DNA of 64,000 nucleotides from Streptomyces tuirus. Its GTDB lineage: Bacteria; Actinomycetota; Actinomycetes; Streptomycetales; Streptomycetaceae. The notes beneath the pieces are model-generated. The model saw only the letters and a program-made list of their open reading frames with translations, did no database searches and had not been told where the DNA came from. Of this stretch, positions 36,457 through 46,235 are shown one piece after another. A program made the position numbers and the translations under genes. The DNA lies in NCBI GenBank assembly GCA_018195615.1, contig JAGTPG010000002.1:2546501-2610500 (forward strand), in the 5' to 3' direction. The stretch's first letter is position 1. The number at the start of each line of letters is the position of its first letter.

Positions 36457-37711
36457 CTACACGCTCTGCGGCCTGAGGCGCGCCCGGTCCGCCTCGGTCG
36501 GGCCCTCGGGGTGCCGCCGATCAGGGCGCTGCCTGTGCGCCACTGTTTCCACTCGAGGTTCCAGTCGCCGTAGCCGTTGCCGAAGGGGGTCATCGACTCG
36601 CCGCCGGAGTTTATGACCTTGACGATGTCGCCCTCGCGGACCGTGTCGTAGAACCAGGCGGCGTTCTCGGTGCTCATGCCGGTGCAGCCGTGGCTGACGT
36701 TGGCGTAGCCCTGGGAGCCGACGGACCAGGGGGCGGCGTGGACGTACTCGCCGCTGTTGGTGACGCGCACGGAGTGGTGGACGATCAGGTCGTAGAAGTC
36801 CGAGGCGCCGATGCTGGCGCTGGTCATGCGGACGGTGCCCTCCTTGGCCAGGACGACCTTGACGCCGTTGCGGGTGTCGTAGCCGGGCATGCCGGTGGTC
36901 ACGGGTATCTGGCGGACGATCTCGTCGTTCTTGTAGACCGTCATCTGGTGGGCCGCGGCGTCCGTGACGGCGACGAGCTTGTCGCCGGTGGTGATGGTCA
37001 GCGGCTTGGCCTTGCCGCCCCACATGCGGTCGCCGATCTTGATGCCCGCCAGGTTGCTGCGGACCTGGACGGTGGCCTGTGCGGGCCAGTAGTCCTTCGG
37101 GCGGTAGTGGAGCTTCTTGTCGTCCACCCAGTGCCAGGCGCCGTCCGTGGCGGGCGTGGAGGAGACCTTGAGGGCGCGTTCGACGACGGCCCGCTGGGCC
37201 GTGTCCTTGACGGGCTGGCTCAGCTCGGCCGTGATGGGCTGGCCGACCCCGTACGTGCCCGCCTTGGGGCCGAAGGTGACGTCCAGGCGCTTGTGGGTGG
37301 TGGGCTTGCCGGTGTCGAAGGTGAGGACCTTGCGGCCGGGCGCCCCGTCCTCGTCCTCGGTGCTCACCCGGACGGTGTAGTTGGCGTTGGCGGCGAGGGG
37401 TGAGGTGCTGTGCCAGCGGCCGCCGTCGGCGGCGAGTTCACCGGCCACGTAGCGCCCGGTGGCGTCGTAGGCCGTGACGTCCGTGATGCGCCCGTCGGAG
37501 TCCTCGGCGACCACTTCCAGGGGCTTGTCCGGGTCGGCCTTCTCGCGGCCCTCCGAGGGGGCGTTGACGGAGATCTGGTCCGCCGCGTCGTAGGGGCGGT
37601 GGGAGAGAGGGTTGCCGTCGGAGCCGCAGGCGGTGGCGCCCGCGCAGAGGGCTGTCACCAGCAGCGTGCAGCTGACGGCGGTGCGGGGCGGGAGATCACA
37701 GTGTGGCTCAT
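36457..37711 (-). CDS. L,D-transpeptidase lipoprotein, two apparent frameshifts
   Basis: Exported enzyme that makes 3-3 peptidoglycan cross-links. The signal sequence starts MSHTVISRPRTAVS and reaches a lipobox before Cys in GATACGSDG. Two Ig-like domains follow (about 40-240). The YkuD catalytic domain contains VHAAPWSVGSQGYANVSHGC, where the SHGC Cys is the nucleophile and the preceding His is the base. Phase changes near 37683 (N terminus) and 36507 (last 18 residues) are single missing C residues. Located between ctaF and the receiver-like gene on the minus strand, but separated from ctaF by a terminator. Confidence 0.9.
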
Positions 37712-37789
37712 GCCCTCACGCTAGGAAGCCGAGTCAACTGCGGCACGCCGAGTGACTGCGTACGAGTGACACGTGTTGCGGCAAAGGCA

Positions 37790-37825
37790 GGGGCCCGGAC
37801 GCTCCTCTCGGAGTGTCCGGGCCCC
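37790..37825 (-). terminator. Terminator of the ctaCDF operon
   Basis: GGGGCCCGGAC (37790-37800) pairs with GTCCGGGCCCC (37815-37825), and CTCC/GGAG inside extends the hairpin. 18 nt after the ctaF stop. Confidence 0.85.
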
Positions 37826-37843
37826 TGAAGCGCTCGGCTCGTG

Positions 37844-38242
37844 TTACTGGGTGCGGTTCTCACCGCGGTAGTACTCGAAGACCCAGCCCCAGACACCGAT
37901 CAGGATGATCGGCAGCGAGAAGTACATCAGCCACCAGCCGATGGCGACCGACAGGAAGGCGAGGGCACCACCGATGCCCAGGGAGAGCGGCTGCCAGCTG
38001 TGCGGGCTGAAGAACCCGACCTCGCCGGCGTCGTCCGCGACGTCCGCCTCCTTGTTGTCCTGTGCGCCGACGTCCACCCGCTTGGCCGTGAAGCCGAGGT
38101 AGAAGCCGATCATGATGCACAGGCCGAAGGCCAGGAAGAGGGCCGTGGTGCCGGCCGGCTCCTTCGACCACACGCCATAGACGACCGCCATGACGAGCAC
38201 GAAGACGCTCAGCCACATGAACATCTTGCCCTGGATCTTCAC
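37844..38242 (-). CDS. ctaF: Cytochrome c oxidase subunit IV (actinobacterial)
   Basis: 132 residues, four hydrophobic helices (FMWLSVFVLVMAVVYGV, ALFLAFGLCIMIGFYLGF and a C-terminal pair ending GVWGWVFEYY), with an acidic loop between the pairs. This small subunit is specific to the actinobacterial aa3 oxidase. GTG 38242 with AAGGAGG upstream overlaps the ctaD stop by GTGA. Intact. Confidence 0.93.
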   Translation of the reverse strand: MKIQGKMFMWLSVFVLVMAVVYGVWSKEPAGTTALFLAFGLCIMIGFYLGFTAKRVDVGAQDNKEADVADDAGEVGFFSPHSWQPLSLGIGGALAFLSVAIGWWLMYFSLPIILIGVWGWVFEYYRGENRTQ

Positions 38243-39975
38243 TTGCCGGCCTCCTTGCCGCCAGCGAGGGCCTTGTCGCCGTGGCCCACGTTCTCGAGCT
38301 GGTCGAGAGCAGCGATCTCCGGGTGGTGCAGGTCGAACGCCGGGGATTCGCTGCGGATCCGCGGCATGGTGATGAAGTTGTGCCGCGGCGGCGGGCAGGA
38401 GGTGGCCCACTCCAGGGAGCGGCCGTAGCCCCACGGGTCGTCGACGCCGACCGGCTTGCCGTACTTGGCCGTCTTCCACACGTTGTAGAAGAACGGCAGG
38501 ATCGACATGCCGAGCAGGAACGAGCTGATCGTCGAGATGGTGTTCAGCGCGGTGAAGCCGTCGGCCGCCAGGTAGTCGGCGTAACGACGCGGCATGCCCT
38601 CGGCACCCAGCCAGTGCTGGACCAGGAACGTGCCGTGGAAGCCGATGAACAGCGTCCAGAAGGTGATCTTGCCGAGGCGCTCGTCCAGCATCTTGCCGGT
38701 CCACTTCGGCCACCAGAAGTGGAAGCCGGAGAACATCGCGAAGACCACGGTGCCGAAGACGACGTAGTGGAAGTGCGCCACCACGAAGTACGAGTCGGAG
38801 ACGTGGAAGTCCATCGGCGGCGAGGCCAGGATGACACCGGTCAGACCACCGAAGGTGAAGGTGATCAGGAAGCCGGTCGCCCAGAGCATCGGTGTCTCGA
38901 AGGACAGCGAGCCCTTCCACATCGTGCCGATCCAGTTGAAGAACTTCACACCGGTCGGGACGGCGATCAGGAAGGTCATGAAGGAGAAGAACGGCAGCAG
39001 CACACCGCCGGTGACGTACATGTGGTGCGCCCACACCGTCACGGACAGACCCGCGATCGCGATGGTCGCGCCGATCAGACCCGTGTAACCGAACATCGGC
39101 TTGCGGGAGAAGACCGGAATGACCTCACTGATGATGCCGAAGAACGGCAGGGCGATGATGTACACCTCTGGATGGCCGAAGAACCAGAAGAGGTGTTGCC
39201 ACAACAAGGCGCCGCCGTTGGCGGAGTCGAAGATGTGGGCGCCGAACTTGCGGTCCGCCTCCAGGGCGAACAGCGCCGCGGCCAGGACCGGGAAGGCGAG
39301 CAGGACCAGCACACCGGTCAGCAGCACGTTCCAGGTGAAGATCGGCATGCGGAACATCGTCATGCCGGGCGCGCGCATGCAGATGATCGTGGTGATGAAG
39401 TTGACCGAGCCGAGGATGGTGCCGAAGCCGGAGAAGGCCAGACCCATGATCCACATGTCGGCGCCGATGCCCGGGGAGCGGACCGCGTCCGACAGCGGGC
39501 TGTAGGCGAACCAGCCGAAGTCGGCCGCGCCCTGCGGGGTGAGGAAGCCACCGACCGCGATGAGCGAGCCGAACAGGTACAGCCAGTAGGCGAACATGTT
39601 CAGCCGCGGGAACGCCACGTCGGGCGCGCCGATCTGCAGCGGCATGATCCAGTTCGCGAAGCCGGCGAACAGCGGCGTCGCGAACATCAGCAGCATGATC
39701 GTGCCGTGCATCGTGAACGCCTGGTTGAACTGCTCGTTCGACATGATCTGCAGACCAGGCCGGGCGAGCTCGGCGCGCATGAACAGCGCCATCACGCCAC
39801 CGATGACGAAGAACGCGAACGACGTCGCCAGGTACAGCGTGCCGATCGTCTTGTGGTCCGTGGTCGTCAGCCACTTGACCACGACACTGCCGCGGTTCTG
39901 GCGCCGGACCGGCAGCTCGTCCTGGTAGTGGGACCCTGCCGCCGCGGCACCCTGGGGTTCGTTGAGGATGCTCAC
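38239..39975 (-). CDS. ctaD: Cytochrome c oxidase subunit I
   Basis: Catalytic haem-copper subunit, 578 residues, intact. Low-spin haem His in AFTMHGTIMLLMF, CuB and cross-linked Tyr site WFFGHPEVYIIALP, CuB His pair in TVWAHHMYVTG, and haem a/a3 ligands in VVAHFHYVVFG. The K-channel and D-channel segments around these are present. GTG 39975 is used because it overlaps the ctaC stop (GTGA); longer versions of the frame run into ctaC. Electrons arrive from the CuA site of CtaC. Confidence 0.97.
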   Translation of the reverse strand: MSILNEPQGAAAAGSHYQDELPVRRQNRGSVVVKWLTTTDHKTIGTLYLATSFAFFVIGGVMALFMRAELARPGLQIMSNEQFNQAFTMHGTIMLLMFATPLFAGFANWIMPLQIGAPDVAFPRLNMFAYWLYLFGSLIAVGGFLTPQGAADFGWFAYSPLSDAVRSPGIGADMWIMGLAFSGFGTILGSVNFITTIICMRAPGMTMFRMPIFTWNVLLTGVLVLLAFPVLAAALFALEADRKFGAHIFDSANGGALLWQHLFWFFGHPEVYIIALPFFGIISEVIPVFSRKPMFGYTGLIGATIAIAGLSVTVWAHHMYVTGGVLLPFFSFMTFLIAVPTGVKFFNWIGTMWKGSLSFETPMLWATGFLITFTFGGLTGVILASPPMDFHVSDSYFVVAHFHYVVFGTVVFAMFSGFHFWWPKWTGKMLDERLGKITFWTLFIGFHGTFLVQHWLGAEGMPRRYADYLAADGFTALNTISTISSFLLGMSILPFFYNVWKTAKYGKPVGVDDPWGYGRSLEWATSCPPPRHNFITMPRIRSESPAFDLHHPEIAALDQLENVGHGDKALAGGKEAGK

Positions 39976-40937
39976 AGGTTGTTCGTCTCCCGGTTCTTCT
40001 CGTGGCTCGTCTGCGCGATGCCGGCAGGAACGTAACCGTTCTGCTGCTTGTCCACGAGGTCCTTGAGGTGCTGCTCGTAGCGCTCGGGGGAGACCACCTT
40101 CACGTTGAACAGCATCCGAGAGTGGTCGACGCCGCAGAGCTCGGCGCACTTGCCCAGGAAGGTGCCCTCCTTGTTGGGGGTCACCTCGAAGGCGTTGGTG
40201 TGGCCCGGGATGACGTCCTGCTTCATCAGGAACGGCACCACCCAGAAGGAGTGGATGACGTCACGAGAGGTCAGCACGAAGCGGACCGTCTTGCCCTTGG
40301 GCAGCCAGAGCGTCGGGCCCGGGTTGTTCGTCTGCGGGTTCCGCGTGCCGGGAGTACCGCAGTCGTAGACGCCGCCGGCGTTGGCCGGGAAGTCCTTCTT
40401 GAACCGGTCCGGGATCGCGTCCAGCTCCGGGGACTTCTTGGCGTCACCGGTGGAACCGGCGACCGGCTCGATGTAGTTGAAGCACCAGCTCCACTGGAAG
40501 CCGACCACGTTGACCGTGACGTCAGGCTTCTTCTTGAGGCTGAGCAGCTCGGACTCGTCACGGGCGGTGAAGTAGAACAGCACCGAGACGATGATGAGCG
40601 GGACCACGGTGTACAGCGCCTCGATGGGCATGTTGTACCGGGTCTGCGGAGGAACCTCGACCTTGGTGCGGCTGCGCCGGTGGAAGAAAGCACTCCACAG
40701 GATCAGACCCCACACCAGCACGCCAACGGCGAGCGCAGCCGCCCAGGACCCCTGCCACAGGGAGAGGATCCGCGGAGCCTCTTCCGTGGTCGGGGTGGGC
40801 ATACCAAGGCGGGGGAAGTCTTCCCAGTTGTACGAGCAACCGGTGGCTGTCGCCAAGACCAGGCCCGCGGTCAGTGCCTGCAGCAGCTTCCGCCGCATCG
40901 GGCGCCGCGGCGAGCGGTCGGAGCCGTTGGGACTCAC
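39972..40937 (-). CDS. ctaC: Cytochrome c oxidase subunit II
   Basis: 321 residues, intact lipoprotein: signal helix ending LVLATATGCSYN (lipobox Cys34), two membrane helices (WAAALAVGVLVWGLILWSAFF and LYTVVPLIIVSVLFYF) and the periplasmic-type cupredoxin domain. The CuA site is CAELCGVDHSRM with a His in DVIHSFWV. An insertion of about 50 residues between FQWSWCFNY and the second half (with TGDAKKSPELD) is typical of actinobacteria. GTG 40937 has GGAAGG 7 nt upstream. First gene of ctaCDF. Confidence 0.96.
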   Translation of the reverse strand: MSPNGSDRSPRRPMRRKLLQALTAGLVLATATGCSYNWEDFPRLGMPTPTTEEAPRILSLWQGSWAAALAVGVLVWGLILWSAFFHRRSRTKVEVPPQTRYNMPIEALYTVVPLIIVSVLFYFTARDESELLSLKKKPDVTVNVVGFQWSWCFNYIEPVAGSTGDAKKSPELDAIPDRFKKDFPANAGGVYDCGTPGTRNPQTNNPGPTLWLPKGKTVRFVLTSRDVIHSFWVVPFLMKQDVIPGHTNAFEVTPNKEGTFLGKCAELCGVDHSRMLFNVKVVSPERYEQHLKDLVDKQQNGYVPAGIAQTSHEKNRETNNL

Positions 40938-41169
40938 GTAGCGCCTTCCCGAGAGTCTCGCCCGCGCGGTCGGCTGCGGCCTGGCCTTCTCGCTGGTCGG
41001 TCGCCGCCCTGCGTCGGGCAGGGGTTTGGATGTTTATGCGGACCAAACCCTAGCCGACGCCCTCCGGGGGTTCGCGGGGAGGGGGCGTTCGCGCGCCGTC
41101 GGTCACCCCGAAGGGGTGGGCGGGTCGCCTATTGGGTCGGGGTGCGGCTTGTGGGGCGGGTGCGGGCGG

Positions 41170-41228
41170 GTTGTGGCTGTTCGCGCCCACGCGGCGGAGC
41201 CGCATATGGACACAGCCCCGCGCCCCTC
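41170..41228 (+). repeat. Dispersed intergenic repeat, long variant
   Basis: Begins GTTGTGGCTGTTCGCGCCCA, contains the palindrome GCGGCGGAGCCGC and ends ACAGCCCCGCGCCCCTC. The two ends match the short repeat (GTGGCTG.TCGCGC and CCCCGCGCCCC); the middle is extra. This looks like a composite member of the same family. Confidence 0.6.
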
Positions 41229-41234
41229 GGGGGT

Positions 41235-41240
41235 TAGCGT
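41235..41240 (+). promoter_or_regulatory. -10-like box for a probable leaderless start
   Basis: TAGCGT ends 6 nt before GTG 41247 and there is no ribosome binding site. That spacing places transcription start at or next to the start codon. Confidence 0.45.
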
Positions 41241-41246
41241 TGCTGT

Positions 41247-42624
41247 GTGGCTTACTTCGATGCTGCTTCCTCTGCCCCTCTTCATCCTGTCGCTCGTCAG
41301 GCGCTGTTGGCCTCGCTCGATGAGGGGTGGGCCGATCCTGCTCGGTTGTACCGGGAAGGGCGGCGGGCCCGGATGGTGCTCGATGCTGCTCGGGAGGCTG
41401 CCGCCGAGGCCGTGGGGTGCCGGGTGGACGAGCTGGTGTTCACCTCGTCGGGGACCCGGGCCGTGCATTCGGGCATCGCCGGGGCGTTGGCGGGGCGGCG
41501 GCGGGTCGGGAGCCACCTGATCGTGTCAGCGGTCGAACACTCCTCGGTGCTGCACTCGGCCGAGGTGCACGAGGCGGACGGCGGGACGGTCACACAGGTG
41601 CCGGTCGACCGGGGCGGTGCGGTGGATCCGGCGGCCTACGGCGACGCCCTGCGCGCGGACACCGCGCTGGCCTGTCTGCAGTCGGCCAACCACGAGGTGG
41701 GGACCGAGCAGCCGGTGGCGGCGGTGGCCGGCCTGTGCCGGGAGGCCGGGGTGCCGTTGCTGGTGGATGCCGCCCAGTCGCTGGGGTGGGGGCCGGTGGA
41801 CGGGGGCTGGTCGTTGCTGACGGCGAGCGCCCACAAGTGGGGCGGGCCGTCCGGGGTCGGGCTCCTCGTCGTCCGCAAAGGCGTGCGGTTCGCTCCGCAA
41901 GGACCTGCGGACGAGCGGGAGTCGGGGCGGGCGGCCGGTTTCGAGAACATCCCGGCGATCGTCGCTGCGGCGGCCTCGTTGCGGGCGGTGCGGGCCGAGG
42001 CGGCCGAGGAGGCCCTGCGGCTGCGGGAGCTGACGGAGCGGATCCGGGCGAGGGTGCCGCAGGCGGTGCCGGACGTCGAGGTGGTCGGCGACCCGTGCGC
42101 CGGCTGCCCGGGGTCGTCACCTTCTCCTGTCTCTATGTCGACGGGAGGCCCTGCTGCACGAGCTGGACCGGGAGGGTTTCTCCGTCTCGTCCGGTTCGTC
42201 CTGCACGAGCAGCACGCTGACGCCGAGCCACGTGCTGCGGGCGATGGGCGTGCTGAGTGAGGGGAATGTGCGGGTTTCGCTGCCGGCGGGGGTGGCGGAG
42301 GAGGATGTCGAGCGCTTCCTGGACGTGCTGCCCGGGGCGGTGGCGGCGGTGCGGGAGAAGTTGGGAGCGCCGGTCGCCTCCGATGTCGCCCGCGAGGAGG
42401 ACGTCCTGGTCGTGGACTCCCTCGGCAAGCGCTGCCCGATTCCGGTCATCGAACTGGCGAAGGTCATCGGTGACGTGCCGGTGGGCGGCCTGGTGCGGGT
42501 CCTGTCGGATGACGAGGCGGCCCGGCTGGACATCCCGGCGTGGTGCGAGATGAGGAACCAGGAGTACGTGGGCGAGGAGCCGGCGGAACGAGGCACCGCA
42601 TACCTGGTCCGCCGGGTGAGCTGA
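41247..42624 (+). CDS. Cysteine desulfurase-TusA fusion, two apparent frameshifts
   Basis: Residues 1-375 are a NifS/IscS-type desulfurase: AYFDAASSAPLHP start, VSAVEHSSVLHS (cofactor His), NHEVGTEQPV, LLVDAAQSLGWG (Asp), TASAHKWGGPSG (Schiff-base Lys) and SVSSGSSCTSSTLTPSHVL (catalytic persulfide Cys). The last 75 residues are a TusA domain with SLGKRCPIPVIELAK, the CPxP persulfide carrier motif. One chain can thus release sulfur from cysteine and relay it. Phase changes near 42105 and 42150 are single missing bases. It probably serves Fe-S or thiolated cofactor synthesis; the acceptor is not known. GTG 41247 looks leaderless. Confidence 0.88.
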
Positions 42625-42637
42625 CCAACCCTCTTCG

Positions 42638-42670
42638 AAGGGGCGCGGGGAACTGGGGACCAGCTCCCAC
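42638..42670 (-). repeat. Dispersed intergenic repeat, copy 3
   Basis: Minus strand reads GTGGGAGCTGGTCCCCAGTT then CCCCGCGCCCCTT. It diverges in the middle from copies 1, 2 and 4 but keeps both ends. Lies between two convergent gene ends. Confidence 0.65.
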
Positions 42671-42686
42671 GCACCCGCAGCCGAAA

Positions 42687-43661
42687 TCAGACCAAATGCG
42701 CCTGAACCTCCACGGCCGCCTCATCCCCGTACGCCTTGGTGAACCGCTCCATGAAGTGCCCCCGACGCAGCTGATACTCCTGCGTCCCCACCGTCTCGAT
42801 GACGAGAGTCGCCAGCATGCACCCGACCTGCGCGGCCCGCTCCAGGGAGACACCCCAGGCCAGACCCGAGAGGAACCCGGCCCGGAACGCGTCGCCGACC
42901 CCCGTCGGGTCGGCCTTGCGCTCCTCGTCCGGTGTGCCGACCTCGATGGGGTCCTCGCCGGCCCGCTCGATGCGTACGCCCTGCGCGCCGAGGGTGGTCA
43001 CCCGGTGGCCCACCCTGGACAGGATCTCCGCGTCGGTCCAGCCGGTCTTGTTCTCGATGAGGCCCTTCTCGTACTCGTTGGAGAACAGGTACGTCGCCCC
43101 GTCCAGCAGGATGCGGATCTCCTCGCCGTCCATCCGGGCGATCTGCTGGGAGAAGTCGGCGGCGAACGGGATGGACCGGGAGCGGCACTCCTCGGTGTGC
43201 CGGAGCATGGCCTCGGGGTCGTCCGCGCCGATCGAGACCAGGTCGAGGCCGCCGACGCGGTCGGCGACGGTCTTCAGCTCGATCAGCCGGGCCTCGCTCA
43301 TGGCGCCGGTGTAGAAGGAGCCGATCTGGTTGTGGTCGGCGTCGGTCGTGCACACGAAGCGGGCGGTGTGCAGGGTGTCGGAGATACGGACGGACTCCGT
43401 GTCGACGCCGTGCCTCTCGAGCCAGGCCCGGTACTCGTCGAAGTCCGCGCCCGCGGCGCCGACCAGGATCGGGCGGGTGCCGAGCTGTCCCATGCCGAAC
43501 GCGATGTTCGCCGCGACGCCGCCACGGCGGACGTCGAGCTTGTCGACCAGGAACGACAGCGAGACCGTGTGCAGTTGGTCCGCTACGAACTGGTCGGCGA
43601 AGCGGCCGGGGAAGGTCATGAGGTGGTCGGTGGCGATGGAGCCGGTGACTGCGATGCGCAC
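42687..43661 (-). CDS. adoK: Adenosine kinase-like PfkB family sugar kinase
   Basis: Cytosolic ribokinase-fold kinase of 324 residues, intact. IAVTGSIATDHLMTFPGRF at the N terminus and VSLSFLVDKLDVRRGGVAAN are close to the mycobacterial adenosine kinase AdoK as I recall it, and DPTGVGDAFRAGFLSG is the anion-hole and catalytic-Asp motif of PfkB kinases. AdoK in mycobacteria also lies near the qcr/cta genes. Adenosine salvage is therefore the best guess; a related nucleoside or sugar remains possible. ATG 43661. Confidence 0.82.
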   Translation of the reverse strand: MRIAVTGSIATDHLMTFPGRFADQFVADQLHTVSLSFLVDKLDVRRGGVAANIAFGMGQLGTRPILVGAAGADFDEYRAWLERHGVDTESVRISDTLHTARFVCTTDADHNQIGSFYTGAMSEARLIELKTVADRVGGLDLVSIGADDPEAMLRHTEECRSRSIPFAADFSQQIARMDGEEIRILLDGATYLFSNEYEKGLIENKTGWTDAEILSRVGHRVTTLGAQGVRIERAGEDPIEVGTPDEERKADPTGVGDAFRAGFLSGLAWGVSLERAAQVGCMLATLVIETVGTQEYQLRRGHFMERFTKAYGDEAAVEVQAHLV

Positions 43662-43793
43662 GGCGTGGATTCTCCTGAGGGAGGCGGACCTTGACAGTTC
43701 ACGCTATCGGGTGGGCGGGGCAGCACTGAAGGCAGCGAAACTACCCGATAGTAGATCTTTCTCCGTGAGGTCCGACGTGCATACGGTGCCGAT

Positions 43794-44003
43794 ATGACGA
43801 ACCTCAAGGTCCAGGCGCCCGCTCCGGTCGATCTCGAAGGCGATCTGGCGTCGCTGCCGGGTGACGGTGCCCGGATGGCTCCGCACTGGGCGGCTCCCGA
43901 CCGGGTCACATCCCGGCCGGTCTCCCCGGCTCTGATCCACGGGGTGACCGTACCCCCGGCGTCGGCGCGGCTGCTCGACGCGATGTCGGACTACGGAGAC
44001 TGA
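43794..44003 (+). CDS. Small hypothetical protein
   Basis: 69 residues, no family recognised. Sequence is Pro-, Ala- and Val-rich without a membrane helix (LKVQAPAPVDLEGDLASLPG at the start). Support for reality is modest: codon pattern is streptomycete-like with GC-rich third positions, and TACGGT lies 6 nt before ATG 43794, consistent with a leaderless start. It diverges from adoK. Confidence 0.45.
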   Translation: MTNLKVQAPAPVDLEGDLASLPGDGARMAPHWAAPDRVTSRPVSPALIHGVTVPPASARLLDAMSDYGD

Positions 44004-44149
44004 GCGGCGCCCGTACGGGAACCGCGCGCTCCCCCGCTGCGTCCCATCGCTGTCCCCCGTAAAGGGGAGGCGGGATACGACCCACCAGCGGCCCGATTCC
44101 GACCGGGCCGGGTCCCATGGGACAGCTGTGCAGCCGAAGGAGCGATGCG

Positions 44150-46150
44150 GTGAACACCGAGCGACCCGACAACGACGACGACGCCAGGGAAGCGGGCGGC
44201 GCCGGAACCTCCGACGCCTCGGAGGCCGAGGCCTCGGCTTCGGCGGAGTCCGAGGGGTCGACGGGTGCGGCTGACCCCGAGGTGACCGCTGAGCCGAAGG
44301 AGACCGCTGAGCCGCGGGAGGCCTCGGAGCCGCGGGAGACCTCGGAGCCGCAGGAGACCTCGGAGCCGCAGGAGACCTCGGAGCCCGAAGCGGCCTCTGA
44401 GCCGCAGGAGACCGCGGAGCCCGAAGCGGCCTCTGAGCCGCAGGAGACCGCGGAGCCCGAAGCGGCCTCTGAGCCGCAGGAGACCTCGGAGCCCGAGGCC
44501 GGCTCCGAGCCCGAGGCAGCGCGCTCCGAGCCCCAGGCGGCTTCCGAGCCAGTAGCGACTGCCGAGGCTTCCGAGGCCGCCGAGTCCGCCGAGTCCGGGA
44601 AGGACGACGCGCCCGCCGGAGCCGAAGAGGCCGACGCGGCCGGGGCACGGGACCGAGCAGACGCGGACCCGGCACCTCACAACGACATCCCCCGCGACGA
44701 GGAGGACCTGGTCCGGCACGGCGGCGGTCGTCCCGGACGCCCGCGATCATCGCCTCCGTCGCCGCCGCCGTGCTGCTGATCGGCGGTGGTGGGGCCTGGC
44801 TCGCCGCCAACACCTCCGGTGGATCCGGCGGGGCGCGACCTCCGGGGCACCCGGTGGGGACGGCACTCCCCCGCCGCTCGCGCTCGACGGGTACTCGGAT
44901 TCGACGGCGGGTGAGGGCAACGGCATCGCTCCGGGTGAGCCCAACCCGTACGGCGCCACCTACCGGGTCGACGGCCCGCTCCCGGACGGCCCGGGCGAAG
45001 CCCCGGTGTACCGGGCGCGGGGCGAGGTCACCAAGGAGGACGTGACCCGGCTGGCGAAGGCCCTCGGGGTCGAGGGGGCGCCGGTGGCCCAGGGCGAGGT
45101 CTGGAAGGTCGGGGCCGGTCAGGACGGTTCGGGGCCGAGTCTCCAGGTGAACAAGGAGGCCCCGGGGCCTGGACGTTCAGCCGGTACGCCCCGGGCACCG
45201 ACAACTGCAAGGGCACCGACACCTGCACCGCCCCGCAGACCGGTGGCACGCCGGTGAGCGAGGACGTGGCGGAGAAGGCCGCGGCGCCGGTGCTCAAGGC
45301 ATTGGGTCAGGACGACGCGAAGCGCGACGCGAGCCAGGTCATGGGCGCCCAGCGGGTGGTGAACGCCGCTCCCGAGGTCGGCGGACTGCCGACGTACGGC
45401 TGGACCACCGGGGTGACCGTCGGTTCCGACGGCGAGGTCGTCGGCGGCAGTGGGCAGCTGAAGACGCCCGTGAAGGGGGACACCTACCCCGTGGTCAGCG
45501 CCGAGGAGGCGCTGAAGCTGATGGAGGAGCGGCCGCAGAGCGACCACCGTATGGGCATCGGCGGCTGTGCCAGCCCCGTCCCGTTGAAGGACCGGCTGGA
45601 GCAGCCCTGCGGGTCGCCGGCGAGCGGTGCTCCGGAGCAGGACGCGGTGACGGTCGAGAAGGCGGTGTTCGGGCTGGCCTCGCACTTCGTGGACGGGCGG
45701 CAGGCGCTGGTGCCGTCCTGGCTGTTCGAGGTGACGGCACCGGGCGCGAAGCACCCGTTCACGGTGACGTATCCGGCGGTCGACCCGAAGTTCCTGGCCT
45801 CGCCGAGCCCCGGCGAGCCGACGGACAAGCCGACCTCCGCTCCTGAACCGCGGAACGTCGAGGTGGACGGCTACCGGGCTGAGGGCACGGACCTGACCGT
45901 GACCTTCACGGGCGGGGTGTGCGCCGACTACGACGTGAAGGCGGGCGAGAACGGCGACGAGGTGACGGTCACGGTCACCTCGAAGGCATGGCCCGACAAG
46001 GTCTGCATCATGATCGCGAAGCAGTTCCAGCAGACCGTGCAGCTGGACGAGCCGCTCGGCGACCGGAAGGTCGTGGGCTCGGACGGCAAGGCGATCCCGC
46101 TGGCCAAGGAGGGCGCCCGGCTGCCGGCGCCTCCGGCGCGGGAGCGGTAG
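44150..46150 (+). CDS. Membrane protein with hexapeptide repeats, three apparent frameshifts
   Basis: About 667 residues. The N-terminal 200 are very acidic and carry about 13 hexapeptide repeats (EPQETS/EPEAAS), then a basic stretch and one membrane helix (IIASVAAAVLLIGGGGAWLAA). The large C-terminal extracytoplasmic part has no motif I can name; it contains four or more Cys (NCKGTDTC, GGCASPVP, VCADYDVK, VCIMIAK), suggesting disulfides. GTG 44150 with AAGGAG 7 nt upstream is the start. Missing bases near 44735, 44843 and 45170 must be restored. Topology suggests a single-pass protein, N terminus inside. Function unknown. Confidence 0.75.
44291..44524 (+). repeat. Coding 18-bp tandem repeat, about 13 units
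   Basis: Units of GAGCCGCAGGAGACCTCG type, each encoding a hexapeptide EPxExx. Two unit types alternate (EPQETA and EPEAAS) in the middle, so there is a higher-order 36-bp period. Confidence 0.85.
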
Positions 46151-46163
46151 GCCCGCACAGCGC

Positions 46164-46199
46164 GAAGGCGGCGGCCCCGTCGGAGGGGCCGCCGCCTTC
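46164..46199. terminator. Bidirectional terminator
   Basis: Perfect 15-bp stem (46164-46178 with 46185-46199) and 6-nt loop between the convergent repeat-rich membrane gene and erpA. Confidence 0.88.
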
Positions 46200-46235
46200 G
46201 TCATGGCCGCTGCCGCCGAGGGCGGCTCGGCAGGC

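Larger units (their letters stand above)
40938..41246. other. 309-bp divergent gap between ctaC and the desulfurase-TusA gene
   Basis: Holds the ctaC leader (about 100 nt, with a TAGGGT hexamer on the minus strand near 41052 that could be a -10 box), a Streptomyces-type repeat at 41170-41228 and a -10-like box for the plus-strand gene. No ORF in it looks real. Confidence 0.5.
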
